Shown: positions 30,644 through 39,847, counted from the first letter of the stretch. The stretch is 64,000 nucleotides of DNA from CAISGS01 sp044346445 (GCA_044346445.1 JBIIZD010000001.1:1-64000); one strand, 5' to 3'. Numbers and translations are program-made. The notes: a model not told the origin generated them from the sequence alone.

Positions 30644-30756
30644 CACGGTCCTAAACCGCCCAGACCCTGCCCTCTAAACCCCAGTTTGTGCCACCTAGGC
30701 CTTGACCTGACCCCCGCCCAAGCCTTTGATGCGGCTGCTATCTATAGGAGCAAGTT

Positions 30757-31941
30757 ATGACCGAAGACCCGCATGCTTGGGAGACCGCCACCCGTCTGAT
30801 CCGGGGCGGAACCCTGCGCACGGCGTTTAACGAGACATCGGAAGCCTTGTTCCTGACCCAGAGCTTTGTCTATGACACGGCCGAAAGCGCGGTGGCCCGG
30901 TTTAATGGCGATGAGCCGGGCTATGTCTATTCACGCTTTGCCAATCCCACCGTCCAGATGTTCGAAGACCGGCTGGCCCTGCTGGAAGGCGCGCAGTCCT
31001 GCCGCGCCCAGACCTCGGGCATGGCGGCTGTGCATGCTTCCCTGATGGGCCTATTGCGGGCCGGCGATCATCTGGTTGCGGGCCGCGCCCTGTTTGGCTC
31101 TTGCCGCTGGATTGTCGCTGAATGGTTGCCGCGGTTTGGTATTGAGACCACCATGGTTGATGCCACCGACCTTAAGGCCTGGCAGGACGCGATCCGCCCC
31201 AATACCAGGGTGTTCTTGATCGAGACCCCAGCCAATCCCTTGCTGGAAATCACCGATATTGCCGCTGTGTCCAAGCTGGCCAAGGCTGCCGGGGCCAAGG
31301 TGGTGGTGGATAATGTCTTTGCCACCCCGATCTTCCAAAAGCCCTTGGAACTGGGGGCCGATGTGGTGGTCTATTCGGCGACCAAGCATATTGACGGCCA
31401 GGGCCGGGTTCTGGGCGGCGCAATCTTGGGTCAGACGGCGCTTTTGGACGAAGCCTATCGCGACATGCTGCGCCATACGGGCCCTGCCCTATCGCCGTTT
31501 AATGCCTGGGTCCTGCTCAAGGGCCTGGAGACGCTGGACCTAAGGGTGCGCCGTCAGACCGAGACCGCCGCCGTCCTGGCCGATCAGGTGGCCGACCATG
31601 CCAAGACCCAACGGATTTTCTATCCCTTCCGCAAGGATCACCCGCAATATGCCGTGGCCAAGGCCCAGATGACGGGCGGCGGCAGCCTGCTGGCCTTTGA
31701 TCTGGGGTCACGTCAGGCCGCCTTCAACTTCCTCAATGCCTTGGAAATTGTCGATATTTCCAATAATCTGGGCGATGCCAAGTCCATGGCCACCCATCCC
31801 CCAACCACGACCCACCGGGCCGTGCCCGAAGCCGAGCGCCTGGCCATTGGCGTGACCGAGGGCACAGTGCGCCTATCTGTGGGCCTGGAGGATGTCAGGG
31901 ATCTCGGCCGCGACATTGCAAGGGCACTGGACGCGGCATGA
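30757..31941 (+). CDS. metZ: O-succinylhomoserine sulfhydrylase
   Basis: This is a 394-residue Cys/Met-metabolism PLP enzyme, making homocysteine from O-succinylhomoserine and sulfide in methionine synthesis. The N-terminal TRLIRGGTLRTAFNETSEA is typical of MetZ. SRFANPTVQMFEDRLALLEG and TSGMAAVHA follow. The PLP lysine is K210 in YSATKHIDGQGRVLGG. The C-terminal THRAVPEAERLAIGVTEGTVRLSVG is the substrate-carboxylate region. AGGAG precedes the ATG. The apaG start overlaps its stop by 4 bases. Cystathionine gamma-synthase is the main alternative family call; the resemblance to MetZ is closer. Confidence 0.92.
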   Translation: MTEDPHAWETATRLIRGGTLRTAFNETSEALFLTQSFVYDTAESAVARFNGDEPGYVYSRFANPTVQMFEDRLALLEGAQSCRAQTSGMAAVHASLMGLLRAGDHLVAGRALFGSCRWIVAEWLPRFGIETTMVDATDLKAWQDAIRPNTRVFLIETPANPLLEITDIAAVSKLAKAAGAKVVVDNVFATPIFQKPLELGADVVVYSATKHIDGQGRVLGGAILGQTALLDEAYRDMLRHTGPALSPFNAWVLLKGLETLDLRVRRQTETAAVLADQVADHAKTQRIFYPFRKDHPQYAVAKAQMTGGGSLLAFDLGSRQAAFNFLNALEIVDISNNLGDAKSMATHPPTTTHRAVPEAERLAIGVTEGTVRLSVGLEDVRDLGRDIARALDAA

Positions 31942-32372
31942 ACCGGATACCGCGCCGCACCCAGTCCCGCGGCTCACCCATTTATGAGAAAAAGACCCGC
32001 GACATTCTGGTGCGGGTGCTCAGCGCCTATCTGCCCGAAGAGTCCGAGCCGGAAAACAGCCTGTATTACTGGGGCTATACGGTCGAGATCGAGAACCATG
32101 GCAGCGATACGGTCACCCTGATGTCGCGCCACTGGGTGATTACAGACGCGCTCAATCAGGTCCATGAGGTCAGGGGCGAAGGCGTGGTTGGCGACCAACC
32201 CGTGCTCAAGCCGCGCGAGGCCTATCGCTACACTTCGGGCAGCGCCCTGCGCACCACCAGCGGCACCATGCACGGCACCTATCAGATGCAGATCGAAGGC
32301 GGTGGCCAGTTCGACGTGGAAATCCCGCTATTTTCCCTCGACCTGCCCGGCGCCCGCAAGGTGCTGAACTAG
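31938..32372 (+). CDS. apaG: ApaG domain protein
   Basis: This is a 144-residue immunoglobulin-like beta-sandwich protein with all ApaG landmarks: RDILVRVLSAYLPEES, YYWGYTVEIENHG, LMSRHWVITDA, VRGEGVVGDQPVL and GTMHGTYQM. ApaG has been linked to Co2+/Mg2+ efflux and diadenosine tetraphosphate metabolism, and its domain occurs in F-box proteins; its biochemical activity is unclear. The gene is coupled to metZ through an ATGA overlap. It ends in a 4-base convergent overlap with hslO. Confidence 0.93.
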   Translation: MNRIPRRTQSRGSPIYEKKTRDILVRVLSAYLPEESEPENSLYYWGYTVEIENHGSDTVTLMSRHWVITDALNQVHEVRGEGVVGDQPVLKPREAYRYTSGSALRTTSGTMHGTYQMQIEGGGQFDVEIPLFSLDLPGARKVLN

Positions 32373-33292
32373 GCGCTAGCAACCGTCTCTGGCGCGACAT
32401 CATAGATGCGCGAGCAGTATTCACAAGTCACCCGGATGACGCCGTCATCCTCGACCATGCCTTCGCGCTCATCATCGGAAAAAGACCGCAAGACCGAGAC
32501 GATCCGGTCCTGGGAACAGCGGCACATGGCGCTGAGCGCCTTGGGCTCGAACATCCGCACGCCGTCTTCGTGAAACAGCCGAAACAATAACCGTTCTGGC
32601 GAGACGGTCGGATCGATCAACTCGTCCTCGCCAACGGTCTCAAACAAGGCTTGTGACCGCTCCCAGGCGTCCTGGGTCGGGGCGCGGGCATCGTCCTCGG
32701 CGACGTTTTGCAAGACCATGCCGCCAGCGCGCCAGGACAAGGCCCCATCGGTCTGGATCTGGCCGACCGCCAAGCGAATTCGGGTCGGGGTCTGTTCGGA
32801 CTGGGCGAAATATTGCTCGGCGCAGAGAGCCAGGGTCTCGCCCTCAATCGCCGTGACGCCCTGATAGCGGTCCATGTCCGGGCCCTGATCAACCGTCATG
32901 ATGAACAGGCCCTCGCCCAGCAGGGTTTTCGCCCCCGGCCGCACAAAGCCCTGACTGATTTCCGCAACCCGCTCAGCATCATAACGGCAATAGCCGCGCA
33001 GCCCCCCGACCGTGTCATAATCGGCCACCACATAGCGCACAGGCCCATCGCCTTGCGCCTGCATGATCAGGCGGCCCTCGAATTTCAGGCTGGCCCCGAC
33101 CAGGGCCGCCAGGGTGCAGGCCTCGCCCAACAGATTGGCCACCGGCTTGGGATAGTCATGGCGGTTCAGAATATCGTCGACAACATCGCTCAGGCGCGCA
33201 ATGCGGCCGCGCACGGCTTCGCGCTCGATCTGGAAGGCGGCCACCATATCGTCGGGCGCTCTGGGCAGGGTGTTCAGGTCAATATCGGTCAT
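32369..33292 (-). CDS. hslO: Redox-regulated chaperone Hsp33
   Basis: This is a 307-residue cytoplasmic holdase that is activated when its zinc-binding cysteines form disulfides under oxidative stress. The N-terminal domain includes VVDDILNRHDYP and YVVADYDTVGGLRGYCRY. The C-terminal redox switch has C257-R-C259 and C290-x-x-C293 (MCRCS and CEYC), the full CxC/CxxC set. It is convergent with apaG and in the same direction as argF, which starts about 1 kb upstream on that strand; the argD-argF-hslO order is one I associate with Caulobacter-like genomes. Confidence 0.94.
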   Translation of the reverse strand: MTDIDLNTLPRAPDDMVAAFQIEREAVRGRIARLSDVVDDILNRHDYPKPVANLLGEACTLAALVGASLKFEGRLIMQAQGDGPVRYVVADYDTVGGLRGYCRYDAERVAEISQGFVRPGAKTLLGEGLFIMTVDQGPDMDRYQGVTAIEGETLALCAEQYFAQSEQTPTRIRLAVGQIQTDGALSWRAGGMVLQNVAEDDARAPTQDAWERSQALFETVGEDELIDPTVSPERLLFRLFHEDGVRMFEPKALSAMCRCSQDRIVSVLRSFSDDEREGMVEDDGVIRVTCEYCSRIYDVAPETVASA

Positions 33293-33358
33293 GGCGGCTA
33301 TATAGGGTGGCGCGGCGCTGCAATCCAGCCACCAGACGCCAAGCGCTCCGGCTGCGGA

Positions 33359-34294
33359 TCAATCCGTGCCAAGACACCAGGCCAGAACGGCCTTTTGCGC
33401 ATGGATACGGTTTTCCGCCTCGTCAAACACCTTGGACTGGGGACCATCAATCACCCTGTCCGTTACCTCCTCGCCGCGATGCGCGGGCAGGCAGTGCAAA
33501 AACAGGGCATTCTTGGCCGCTAGGGCCATCAGGGCCTCATCGACCTGAAACGGCTCAAAGGCCCGGAGCCGCGCATCATGATCGGTATCGCCCATCGAGA
33601 CCCAGGTATCGGTAATGACGCAGTCTGCGCCCTCCACCGCCGCGCGGGGATCAGCCGTCATCTCGATATCTGCGCCCTGATCGGCGGCGCGGGCCAGATC
33701 GACCAGATCAGGATGATATTGCGGCGGGCAGCCAATGGTCAGGCGAAAGCCAAACCGGCTGGCAGCATGGATGAAGCTGGCACAGACATTATTGCCGTCA
33801 CCGACCCAGGCAATGGTCTTGCCCGCGACCGGGCCGCGATGCTCTTCCAGGGTCTGAAGATCGGCCAAGATCTGGCACGGATGGCTACGGTCGGTCAGGG
33901 CATTGATCACGGGCACGCTGGCGGCCTGGGCAAAGCGCTCGACATCCTCGTGGCGATTGGCGCGGATCATGACCGCATCGACCATGCGCGACAGGACCCG
34001 GGCCGTATCCTCGATCGGCTCGCCCCGGCCAAGCTGCATATCGGCGGCATTGGCAATTATGCTGGCCCCGCCAAGCTGGCGAATGGCGGCATCAAACGAA
34101 AATCGGGTCCGGGTGGAGTTTTTCTCAAAAATCATGGCAAGCGTGCGGCCCGCCGCGGGCGCGTCGCTATCGACCACAGCCTGACCCCAGCCGCGCCGCG
34201 CCGCCTTGCGGGCATGGGCGTCATCCAGAATGCCGCGCAGGCTGGCCGCGTCGAGCCGCCAAATATCCAAAAAATGCCGAACAGACGGTTTCAT
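33359..34294 (-). CDS. argF: Ornithine carbamoyltransferase
   Basis: This is a 311-residue enzyme making citrulline from ornithine and carbamoyl phosphate in arginine synthesis. Motifs are the carbamoyl-phosphate site EKNSTRTRFSFD (S60-T-R-T-R64), the MIRANRH segment, NALTDRSHPCQILADL with HPCQ, WVGDGNNVCAS, and the ornithine-site HCLPAHRGEEV with its catalytic Cys. ATG 34294 has GGGGAA upstream and starts at the conserved region. The longer frame to 34510 runs into argD and is rejected. It is downstream of argD with about 100 bases between, probably one operon. Confidence 0.96.
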   Translation of the reverse strand: MKPSVRHFLDIWRLDAASLRGILDDAHARKAARRGWGQAVVDSDAPAAGRTLAMIFEKNSTRTRFSFDAAIRQLGGASIIANAADMQLGRGEPIEDTARVLSRMVDAVMIRANRHEDVERFAQAASVPVINALTDRSHPCQILADLQTLEEHRGPVAGKTIAWVGDGNNVCASFIHAASRFGFRLTIGCPPQYHPDLVDLARAADQGADIEMTADPRAAVEGADCVITDTWVSMGDTDHDARLRAFEPFQVDEALMALAAKNALFLHCLPAHRGEEVTDRVIDGPQSKVFDEAENRIHAQKAVLAWCLGTD

Positions 34295-34395
34295 CAAAAA
34301 ATTCCCCAGACCCGCCTGGCCCAGAAGGCAAGAGCGGGAAAAGAAAGGCCTATGCGTGACAGGGATGACAGTCGTGTGACGCCCTGTACAGCCCC

Positions 34396-35616
34396 CTATG
34401 CCTTGGCCTTGGCGTGCTGGCGCGCAACCTCGCAGGCCTGGCCAATCTTGGCCACGGCCTCTTGCGCCTCCTCGATCGTCAAGGTCAGGGGCGGCAAGAG
34501 CCGCACACAATTATCGCCGCCGCCTGCGACCAAAAGCTTTTGATCGCGCGCCAGCACCATAAAGTCGCGATTATTCGGGATCAGCTTGATACCAATCAAC
34601 AGCCCACGACCACGCACATCAACAATAATGTCGGGATACTGGTCTTTCAGGCCATTAAGTTGCTGGGTGAAATAGCCCGCCACTTCGCGGACATTATCCA
34701 GGGTCTGGGGCTTGGCAATCTCGTCCACCGCTTCATAGGCCACCACCATGGCCAAGGGATTGCCGCCAAAGGTCGAGCCATGCGCGCCAACCACCATGCC
34801 CGCCGCCGCATCGCGGGTGGCCAGACACGCCCCGACCGGAAAGCCTGATCCCAGCGCCTTGGCCACAGCCATAACATCGGGGGCCGCACCGGACCACTCA
34901 TAGGCAAAGAGCTTGCCCGTGCGGCCCAGACCGCACTGGACCTCGTCATAGATCAACAAAATGCCTTCTCGATCGCAAAGCTCGCGCAGGCCGCGCAGGC
35001 AGACATCGGGCACCGCGCGCGCGCCGCCCTCGCCCTGAACCGGCTCGATCATGATGGCTGCCGTGGTCGGGCCAATCGCCGCCTTCAAGGCCTCATGATC
35101 ACCAAACGGCAGATGGATATAGCCCGGCAGGCGCGGGCCAAACCCGTCCGTATAATTAGGATTGCCGCCAGCATTGACCGCCGCATAGGACCGGCCATGA
35201 AAAGCACCTTCAAAGGTGATAATGTCGATGCGCTCTGGATTGCCCTTGGCCGAATGATATTTGCGCGCCAGTTTCAGCGCGCATTCAATCGCTTCTGTGC
35301 CGGAATTGGTGAAAAACACCACATCGGCAAAGGTCTCGGCCGTCAAACGATCAGCCAGCTTTTCCTGCTCAGGAATGCGGAAGATGTTGGAGACATGCCA
35401 TAGCTTTTCGGCCTGGGTCTTGACGGCATTGACCAGTCGCGGATGAGCATGGCCAAGCGCATTGGTGGCAATACCGGCCATACAGTCCAGATAAACCTCG
35501 CCGTCCGTGCTGAACAGGCGCGCGCCCTCGCCGCGCTCGAACGCCAAGGGCGCACGATTATAGACCCCCATCAAATGGGCTTGGGCGGCGGACGAAACAG
35601 GCGCTTGGCTGGACAA
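34396..35616 (-). CDS. argD: Acetylornithine aminotransferase
   Basis: This is a class III PLP aminotransferase converting N-acetylglutamate semialdehyde to N-acetylornithine, and often also acting in lysine synthesis. GVYNRAPLAFERGEGARL, FFTNSGTEAIECALKLAR, FHGRSYAAV, EPVQGEGG, LIYDEVQCGLGRTGKLFA and the PLP-lysine segment MAVAKALGSGFPVGA are all visible. TTG 35616 is proposed as start: GGAGGG lies exactly 6 bases upstream, giving 406 residues. An ATG at 35571 begins directly at the conserved MGVYNRAP and is the alternative. It is upstream of argF on the same strand. Confidence 0.95.
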   Translation of the reverse strand: MSSQAPVSSAAQAHLMGVYNRAPLAFERGEGARLFSTDGEVYLDCMAGIATNALGHAHPRLVNAVKTQAEKLWHVSNIFRIPEQEKLADRLTAETFADVVFFTNSGTEAIECALKLARKYHSAKGNPERIDIITFEGAFHGRSYAAVNAGGNPNYTDGFGPRLPGYIHLPFGDHEALKAAIGPTTAAIMIEPVQGEGGARAVPDVCLRGLRELCDREGILLIYDEVQCGLGRTGKLFAYEWSGAAPDVMAVAKALGSGFPVGACLATRDAAAGMVVGAHGSTFGGNPLAMVVAYEAVDEIAKPQTLDNVREVAGYFTQQLNGLKDQYPDIIVDVRGRGLLIGIKLIPNNRDFMVLARDQKLLVAGGGDNCVRLLPPLTLTIEEAQEAVAKIGQACEVARQHAKAKA

Positions 35617-35764
35617 GATATACCCTCCAATAGACAAGGCACCGAACCTGAAAATCTCGGAGCCGGAAGGCTATGGGTTGTCGCTGCGGAACAAGACCGT
35701 GTCAATCATGGCGCGATAAGATTGCTGCAAAACCGCGAAAAACTAAGCGCGCGTGACTTTTTCG

Positions 35765-36598
35765 TCAGGACTTCAGCCGATAACCGGTCCGAAACAGGTT
35801 CCAGCAGCTTATGGCCAAGATTACCACCAGACCTGCGGTCATGGCCATGCCGATCCCGATATTGCCGTCGGACAGGCCGATAAACCCATAGCGAAACCCG
35901 TCAATCAGATAAAAGAACGGATTAAAGTGCGAGGCCGTGCGAAACGGCTCAGGCAGGCTATCGACCAGATAAAATGTGCCCGATAAAAACGTCATGGGCA
36001 TGATCAAGAAATTGGTTACAGCCGCCAGATGATCGAACTTCTCGCTCCACAGCCCGGCCATAATCCCGATCAAGCCGAGGATCAATGAGGCGGCGACGGC
36101 GAAATAGACCACGGCCCACAAATGCGCCACGCCCCACTGCGTAAAGGGGGTAACCGCCAGGGCGGTGATGGTGCCGACAAAAACCCCGCGCGTGGCCGCC
36201 CCCAGACCAAACCCGACCAAGAGCTCAAGCGGAGACAAGGGCGGGGTTAGAAAGTCTGGCGTCAGGCCCATAATCTTGGCCTGGATCAGACTGGATGACG
36301 CATTGGCAAAGGAATTGTTCAATATAGCCATCATGATCAGGCCCGGTGCCACGAACTGGGCATAGGGCGTGCCGTGAATGGGCGGGCTAGCCCCTCGCAT
36401 GGCAACCACAAAGATCAGCATATAGAGCAAGGTCGTCACCACAGGCGCGGCCACGGTCTGCATACCGACCTTCCAAAAGCGCCTTACCTCGCGCGCATAG
36501 AGGGTCATCATGCCCCGCCAGTTGACGCCGTTATAATCGCGCGGCAAAGGCGGTGTGGGCAGGGGCGCTCTGACCCCGGTCTGGCTGGAATTGGTCAT
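35765..36598 (-). CDS. ABC-2 type transporter permease
   Basis: This is a 277-residue membrane protein with six hydrophobic segments and a Pro-rich cytoplasmic N terminus. It resembles the ABC-2 permeases of drug/lipid exporters (NodJ/YadH-like): LYAREVRRFWKVGMQTVAAPVVTTLLYML opens the membrane domain (around residues 20-50), then YAQFVAPGLIMMAILNNSF, and MPMTFLSGTFYLVDSLPEPF carries the conserved family loop. No ATPase gene is adjacent, so the partner is encoded elsewhere. ATG 36598 is taken; a TTG further upstream is weaker. It is divergent from gcrA across a 175-base promoter region. Confidence 0.85.
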   Translation of the reverse strand: MTNSSQTGVRAPLPTPPLPRDYNGVNWRGMMTLYAREVRRFWKVGMQTVAAPVVTTLLYMLIFVVAMRGASPPIHGTPYAQFVAPGLIMMAILNNSFANASSSLIQAKIMGLTPDFLTPPLSPLELLVGFGLGAATRGVFVGTITALAVTPFTQWGVAHLWAVVYFAVAASLILGLIGIMAGLWSEKFDHLAAVTNFLIMPMTFLSGTFYLVDSLPEPFRTASHFNPFFYLIDGFRYGFIGLSDGNIGIGMAMTAGLVVILAISCWNLFRTGYRLKS

Positions 36599-36722
36599 GG
36601 TTTCAGACTTGCCTTGATTGACTCTTTTTCGCAAGCCACACCTTGTCCAGAATTTGTCCCCAGATATTTGACCCCCTATATCTAGTTGGTCGTCAGTTTT
36701 TCATAACCACCTATTGTGTCTA

Positions 36723-36737
36723 TTAAGCTTTGGTTTA
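36723..36737 (+). promoter_or_regulatory. CtrA-box-like site in the gcrA promoter
   Basis: TTAA-GCTTTGG-TTTA matches the CtrA consensus TTAA-N7-TTAA at 7 of 8 positions. It lies 37-51 bases upstream of the gcrA ATG. In Caulobacter crescentus gcrA is a known CtrA-repressed gene, which makes the position meaningful. A GACTC (GANTC, CcrM-type methylation) site is at 36620-36624 near the divergent permease start. Confidence 0.5.
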
Positions 36738-36773
36738 GGATAGGCGTGAGGTTAACGTCCTTTGGAGTGCGAG

Positions 36774-37280
36774 ATGGGCTGGACAGATGAACGGGTCGAA
36801 TTGCTGAAAAAACTCTGGGCCGATGGCCTCAGTGCAAGCCAGATTGCCAAACAGTTGGGCGGCGTGACGCGCAATGCCGTGATCGGCAAGGTCCACCGGC
36901 TTGGCCTGTCTGGCCGAGCGGCCCCATCGCAGCCTGCGCGCCCCGCCTTCAAGGCCCCACGTGCGCCCCGCGCTGCGGTTGCGGCCCCTGCCGCGCCACG
37001 ACGCATTGAGGCCCCAGCCCCGGCACCGGTCGCGGCCATGCCCACCTCGCCAGTCGTGTATAAGGAAGAGCCAGGCTCTGCCACGGTCCTGACGCTTGGC
37101 GCTCATATGTGCAAATGGCCGATTGGCGATCCCGCCTCGGACAGTTTCAGCTTTTGCGGTCGCCGGTCCTCGGACGGTCCCTATTGCAGCGACCATGCAC
37201 GGGTTGCCTATCAGCCCCAGCAAAAGCGCGTCCGTAGCGGCACTTCAGAACTCGCCCGCTCCTTGCGCCGCTATATGTAA
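36774..37280 (+). CDS. gcrA: Cell-cycle regulator GcrA
   Basis: GcrA is an RNA polymerase sigma-70 cofactor that activates promoters carrying CcrM-methylated GANTC sites and drives the alphaproteobacterial cell cycle. The 168-residue product begins with the signature GWTDERVELLKKLWADGLSA, continues IAKQLGGVTRNAVIGKVHRL, has a Pro/Ala-rich linker (about residues 48-90) and ends with the C-terminal sigma-interacting region CKWPIGDP, FCGRRS, PYCSDHARVAYQP. GGAG 6 bases upstream supports ATG 36774. This is the strongest marker for the Caulobacterales/Rhizobiales side of the class. Confidence 0.96.
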   Translation: MGWTDERVELLKKLWADGLSASQIAKQLGGVTRNAVIGKVHRLGLSGRAAPSQPARPAFKAPRAPRAAVAAPAAPRRIEAPAPAPVAAMPTSPVVYKEEPGSATVLTLGAHMCKWPIGDPASDSFSFCGRRSSDGPYCSDHARVAYQPQQKRVRSGTSELARSLRRYM

Positions 37281-37311
37281 AAAAGAGGGGACGGCCCAGA
37301 GCCATCCCCTC
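37279..37311 (-). terminator. Intrinsic terminator of the chemoreceptor gene
   Basis: On the minus strand GAGGGGA...TCCCCTC forms a stem (37311-37305 with 37291-37285) with further GGC/GCC pairing inside, followed by TTTTTTA. It lies 30 bases past the chemoreceptor stop and also abuts the gcrA stop from the other side. Confidence 0.8.
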
Positions 37312-37340
37312 AAGTCTGCCATCGTTACAGTCAGCGTGAT

Positions 37341-39596
37341 CTAGAATTCGTCCCACTGGCGAAGGTCTTCAGCCGTTGCGGCGCCAAGATTGGCAGGCAG
37401 CTTGGAAAGTTTGGACTGAACCTGGGCGACAGGGTTCTTGCCCGGCTTGTGCCGCACAGGGTCCGCCGCCTGAGGCCTGCGCGATGCAGGGGCACCAGAG
37501 CCTGTGTTGAATTGCGACATCTGGCGGGCCAGTTCGGCAGTTTCGGACTGTAGGCTGGATGCCGCTGCCGTGACCTCCTCGACCATGGCCGCGTTTTGCT
37601 GGGTAACCTGATCCATCTGATTGACCGCAGAATTGACCTGGGACAGGCCCGTGGCCTGCTCGGTAGACGAGGTGGCGATTTCGGAAATCAGGGTGTCGAT
37701 CTCAGCAATATTGGCGACAATCCGCTCAAGCGATTGACCGGCCGCCGCCACCAGCTTGACCCCGGCATCCACCTGGCCGGAGCTGGCACTGATCAAGCCC
37801 TTGATCTCCTTAGCCGCCTCGCCGCAGCGCTGGGCCAAGGAGCGCACCTCGGAAGCCACCACCGCAAACCCGCGCCCAGCATCCCCGGCGCGCGCCGCCT
37901 CGACCCCAGCATTGAGGGCCAAAAGATTGGTCTGGAAGGCGATTTCATCGATCACGCCGACAATCTGGCCGATCTGACGTGAGGATTGCTCGATCTCGCC
38001 CATGGCCTTGACGGCATTTTGGACAACCTCGCCCGACTGGGTTGCGTCCGAGCGCGCATCGGTCATGGCCCCCGCCACCTTGCGCGCGCCCTCGGAACTG
38101 CGCGCGACGGTCGCGGTGATCTGGTCCAGGGCGGCGGCGGTTTCTTCCAGACTGGCGGCCTGTTGCTCGGTGCGGCGCGACAAGTCATCCGAGGCGCTGG
38201 TGATCTCATTGGCACCGGTTTGAATGCCGCCAGCGCTTTCCGTCACCGCACGCAAGGCCCGGGCCAGACCATCGATTGCGCTGTTGTAATCGCTCTTGAT
38301 CTTGGCAAACATGGGATCAAGCTCGACATCAATGCGGGCGGTCATATCGCCTTCAGACATCCGCGCCAGACGATCGGCCAAGACCTCGGTCATCTGGGCC
38401 TGGGCCGAATCGGACCGCGCCTTCATTTCGCGGTCGCGCGCTGCGGCTAACTCCGCGTCGGTAATATTCACCGCATACTTGATCACCTTGACGGCGCGGC
38501 CATCCTTGTCGAGCACAGGATTATAGCTGGCCTGGAGCCAGATCGCGTCGCCGCTCTTGCCAACCCTTTCATACTTACCCGACGAAAACCGGCCATTGCC
38601 AAGATCGCTCCAGAACCGGCGATATTCATCGGTCGCGGCATAGGCGGGAGGCACAAAAATGCGATGATGTTGGCCGACAATCTCGCGCAGGGAATAGCCG
38701 ACGGTCTGGAGGAAGTTTTCATTGGCGGTGATGATCGTACCATCGAGATTGAACTCAATACTGGCCTGCGACTTATCGAGCGCCTTCGTGATCTGGTTGG
38801 CACCGGAATATTCATTGGCCTCTTCGGCGGCACTAATGTCGACGGCGTATTTGATCACCTTGTACGGACGGCCCTGGCCATCCAGCACCGGATTATAGCT
38901 GGCCTGCAGCCAGATCCTGTTGCCCGCCTTGCCCACACGCGGGAACTTGCCCGCTGAAAACTGGCCGGACGCTAGGTTGCGCCAGAACTGGCGATACTCC
39001 TCACTGGCGGCATAGGCGGAATCGACAAACATGCTGTGGTGCTGGCCGATGATTTCCTGGGCCCGATAGCCGACCGTCTTGAGGAAGTTTTCATTGGCCT
39101 CGACGATTGTGCCATCGAGATTGAACACAATCTTGGCCTGAGACTGGTCAAGGGCTGTGAGGATCTGATTGGACAGGGACTGGGCGCTGGCTTCTTCGGC
39201 TGCGGTAATATCCACCGCCAGCTTGATCACGCTGCTGGGCCGACCTTGGGAATCGAGGACCGGATTATAGCTAGCCTGGAGCCAGATGGTCTCGCCGCGC
39301 TTAGTGACCCGCTTGAACTTGTCCGCAACAAATTTGCCGGCATTAAGATCACTCCAGAACCTTTGATACTCATCACTCGCAGCGATTTCGCGCGGGACGA
39401 ACATACGGTGATGCTGGCCGACAATTTCAGACAGGCTATAGCCAACCGTTTTCAGGAAGTTCTCATTGGCATCGATGATCGTGCCGTCAAGATTGAACAC
39501 GATCGTCGCCTGAGACAGGTCAAGTGCCTTCAGAATCTGGCTGGCATCCGAAAACTGCTTTTGAAGCTTGGCGATCTTTTTTTGCGAGTCGAACAC
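37341..39596 (-). CDS. Soluble methyl-accepting chemotaxis protein with three PAS domains
   Basis: This is a 751-residue cytoplasmic chemoreceptor with no transmembrane segment. Residues 1-27 form a short coiled coil, then come three almost identical PAS modules at 28-151, 152-275 and 276 to about 390. Each has FNLDGTI, ANENFL, TVGY, GQHH and IWLQASYNPVLD. A HAMP-like segment follows (LARMSEGDMTARIDVEL) and then the MCP signalling hairpin with the tip EIAFQTNLLALNAGVEAARAG. The C terminus QWDEF resembles the CheR/CheB tethering pentapeptide. GTG 39596 with GGGGAAGA is proposed; a TTG 12 codons upstream is the alternative. GQHH may be a heme or flavin-site feature, but that is open. A cheW gene lies 7 kb away. 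Confidence 0.88.
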   Translation of the reverse strand: MFDSQKKIAKLQKQFSDASQILKALDLSQATIVFNLDGTIIDANENFLKTVGYSLSEIVGQHHRMFVPREIAASDEYQRFWSDLNAGKFVADKFKRVTKRGETIWLQASYNPVLDSQGRPSSVIKLAVDITAAEEASAQSLSNQILTALDQSQAKIVFNLDGTIVEANENFLKTVGYRAQEIIGQHHSMFVDSAYAASEEYRQFWRNLASGQFSAGKFPRVGKAGNRIWLQASYNPVLDGQGRPYKVIKYAVDISAAEEANEYSGANQITKALDKSQASIEFNLDGTIITANENFLQTVGYSLREIVGQHHRIFVPPAYAATDEYRRFWSDLGNGRFSSGKYERVGKSGDAIWLQASYNPVLDKDGRAVKVIKYAVNITDAELAAARDREMKARSDSAQAQMTEVLADRLARMSEGDMTARIDVELDPMFAKIKSDYNSAIDGLARALRAVTESAGGIQTGANEITSASDDLSRRTEQQAASLEETAAALDQITATVARSSEGARKVAGAMTDARSDATQSGEVVQNAVKAMGEIEQSSRQIGQIVGVIDEIAFQTNLLALNAGVEAARAGDAGRGFAVVASEVRSLAQRCGEAAKEIKGLISASSGQVDAGVKLVAAAGQSLERIVANIAEIDTLISEIATSSTEQATGLSQVNSAVNQMDQVTQQNAAMVEEVTAAASSLQSETAELARQMSQFNTGSGAPASRRPQAADPVRHKPGKNPVAQVQSKLSKLPANLGAATAEDLRQWDEF
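38427..39515. repeat. Three tandem 372-bp repeats encoding PAS domains
   Basis: The same motif, GGATTATAGCT, occurs at 38518, 38890 and 39262, exactly 372 bases apart, and the surrounding sequence is highly similar in all three units. This is 124 codons per unit, so recombination between units would keep the frame. Confidence 0.85.
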
Positions 39597-39763
39597 GTAT
39601 CTTCCCCATTGATTGTGACTGGGCACGCACAATCGGGCCCGCGCGCTATCTATGCCTGGGGTGTTCCTAAGATTTGGTTTAAAGCCTAGTTATGAGTATA
39701 AAAAAGCTGCCGCGAGCAACATTCGCAGAATAGACTTGTTTTTTGCTGGGGACTTAAAAGGAT

Positions 39764-39847
39764 TGGTGCCCCCGGTCAGACTCGAACTGACACACCTCTC
39801 GGTACTCGATTTTGAGTCGAGCGCGTCTACCATTCCACCACGGGGGC
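39764..39847 (-). tRNA. tRNA-Leu (anticodon CAA)
   Basis: The minus strand gives an 84-nt class II tRNA. The acceptor is GCCCCCG/CGGGGGC, then discriminator A and an encoded CCA. The anticodon stem CTCGA/TCGAG encloses CTCAAAA, giving anticodon CAA for UUG codons. A long variable arm and T loop TTCGAGT are present. Confidence 0.95.

Noticed and set aside
33578..34543. Plus-strand frame of 321 residues opposite argF
   Set aside because: The argF motifs (STRTR, HPCQ, HCLPAHRGEE) are on the minus strand; the plus frame shows no family feature.
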